A DNA stretch of 20,314 bases from CAIJXO01 sp041308645 (lineage in GTDB: Bacteria; Patescibacteriota; Minisyncoccia; Phycocordibacterales; GWA1-40-21). Below, one piece after another: positions 20,262 to 20,314 of the stretch; positions within the stretch are counted from its first letter, which is position 1, and each line of letters starts with the position of its first letter. The translations under genes were made by a program, and so were the position numbers. The notes below the pieces were generated by a model. That model ran no database searches and was not told the DNA's origin. It was given only the letters and a program-made list of their open reading frames with translations. Location of the stretch: positions 1 to 20,314 of the forward strand of contig JBFZBC010000012.1 of assembly GCA_041308645.1 (NCBI GenBank), given 5' to 3'.

Positions 20262-20314
20262 ATGAAATCAAACTCCATAAGAATGTTGTATTGCTGGAGC
20301 ACGAGGAATTTTTT
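20262..20314 (+). CDS. Start of a divergent gene, cut by the window edge
   Basis: ATG 20262 opens a frame that remains open to the last base: MKSNSIRMLYCWSTRNF, 17 complete codons. A -10-like hexamer lies seven bases upstream. Too little is visible to name a product. Confidence 0.4.
   Translation, partial: MKSNSIRMLYCWSTRNF

Noticed and set aside
1..20314. CRISPR array, tRNA, rRNA, transposase or prophage genes
   Set aside because: No regularly spaced direct repeats, no cloverleaf with CCA-type end, and no protein with such motifs was seen on either strand.

Overview
The window looks like a chromosomal segment from a Candidate Phyla Radiation (Patescibacteria) bacterium, most likely of the Parcubacteria group. 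The evidence is the AT-rich, gene-dense layout, the short RecO, MetRS and S18, the eukaryote-like (type 2) isoleucyl-tRNA synthetase, several short Lys-rich or single-TM proteins, and the lack of Shine-Dalgarno sequences before most genes. I cannot assign a genus. The gene set is core: translation (argS, ileS, glyS, metG, rpsF, rpsR, efp), recombination and replication (recO, ssb, recA), chromosome segregation (ftsK), a TatD nuclease, an M16 peptidase, an AI-2E-type permease and two surface-anchored proteins.

Layout: positions 1-15263 are read on the + strand. They hold the argS 3' end; an unknown SD-led 112-aa gene and a 330-base stretch ending in a strong terminator; ileS, recO, a 44-aa membrane microprotein with a large surface protein; glyS, an M16 peptidase, an AI-2E permease, metG; a candidate structured RNA; tatD; and the rpsF-ssb-rpsR block. 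A bidirectional terminator (15270-15310) separates these from a minus-strand set: efp, a 54-aa membrane protein, recA, a TM plus Ig-like protein, and ftsK. A divergent + strand gene begins at 20262 and runs off the end.

Three themes run through the window. (1) Many genes appear to be transcribed as leaderless mRNAs: a -10 hexamer (TANNNT), often with a TGn extension, lies exactly 6 (sometimes 7-8) bases before the ATG. This rule revises several start codons (M16 peptidase, TatD, S6, GlyRS). (2) Palindromic DNA is abundant, both between genes and inside them. TatD carries three in-frame palindromic insertions at places where the family normally has short loops, and S6 carries one near its N-terminus. 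The recA upstream region is almost entirely stem-forming, including a gap-free three-way cruciform. (3) Core proteins have unusual designs: the IleRS contains a complete histidine-phosphatase domain inside its catalytic half, and EF-P has Gln where the modifiable Lys normally sits. None of the 19 assigned genes whose ends can be seen uses TGA as a stop.

No tRNA, rRNA, CRISPR array, transposase or prophage gene was seen.
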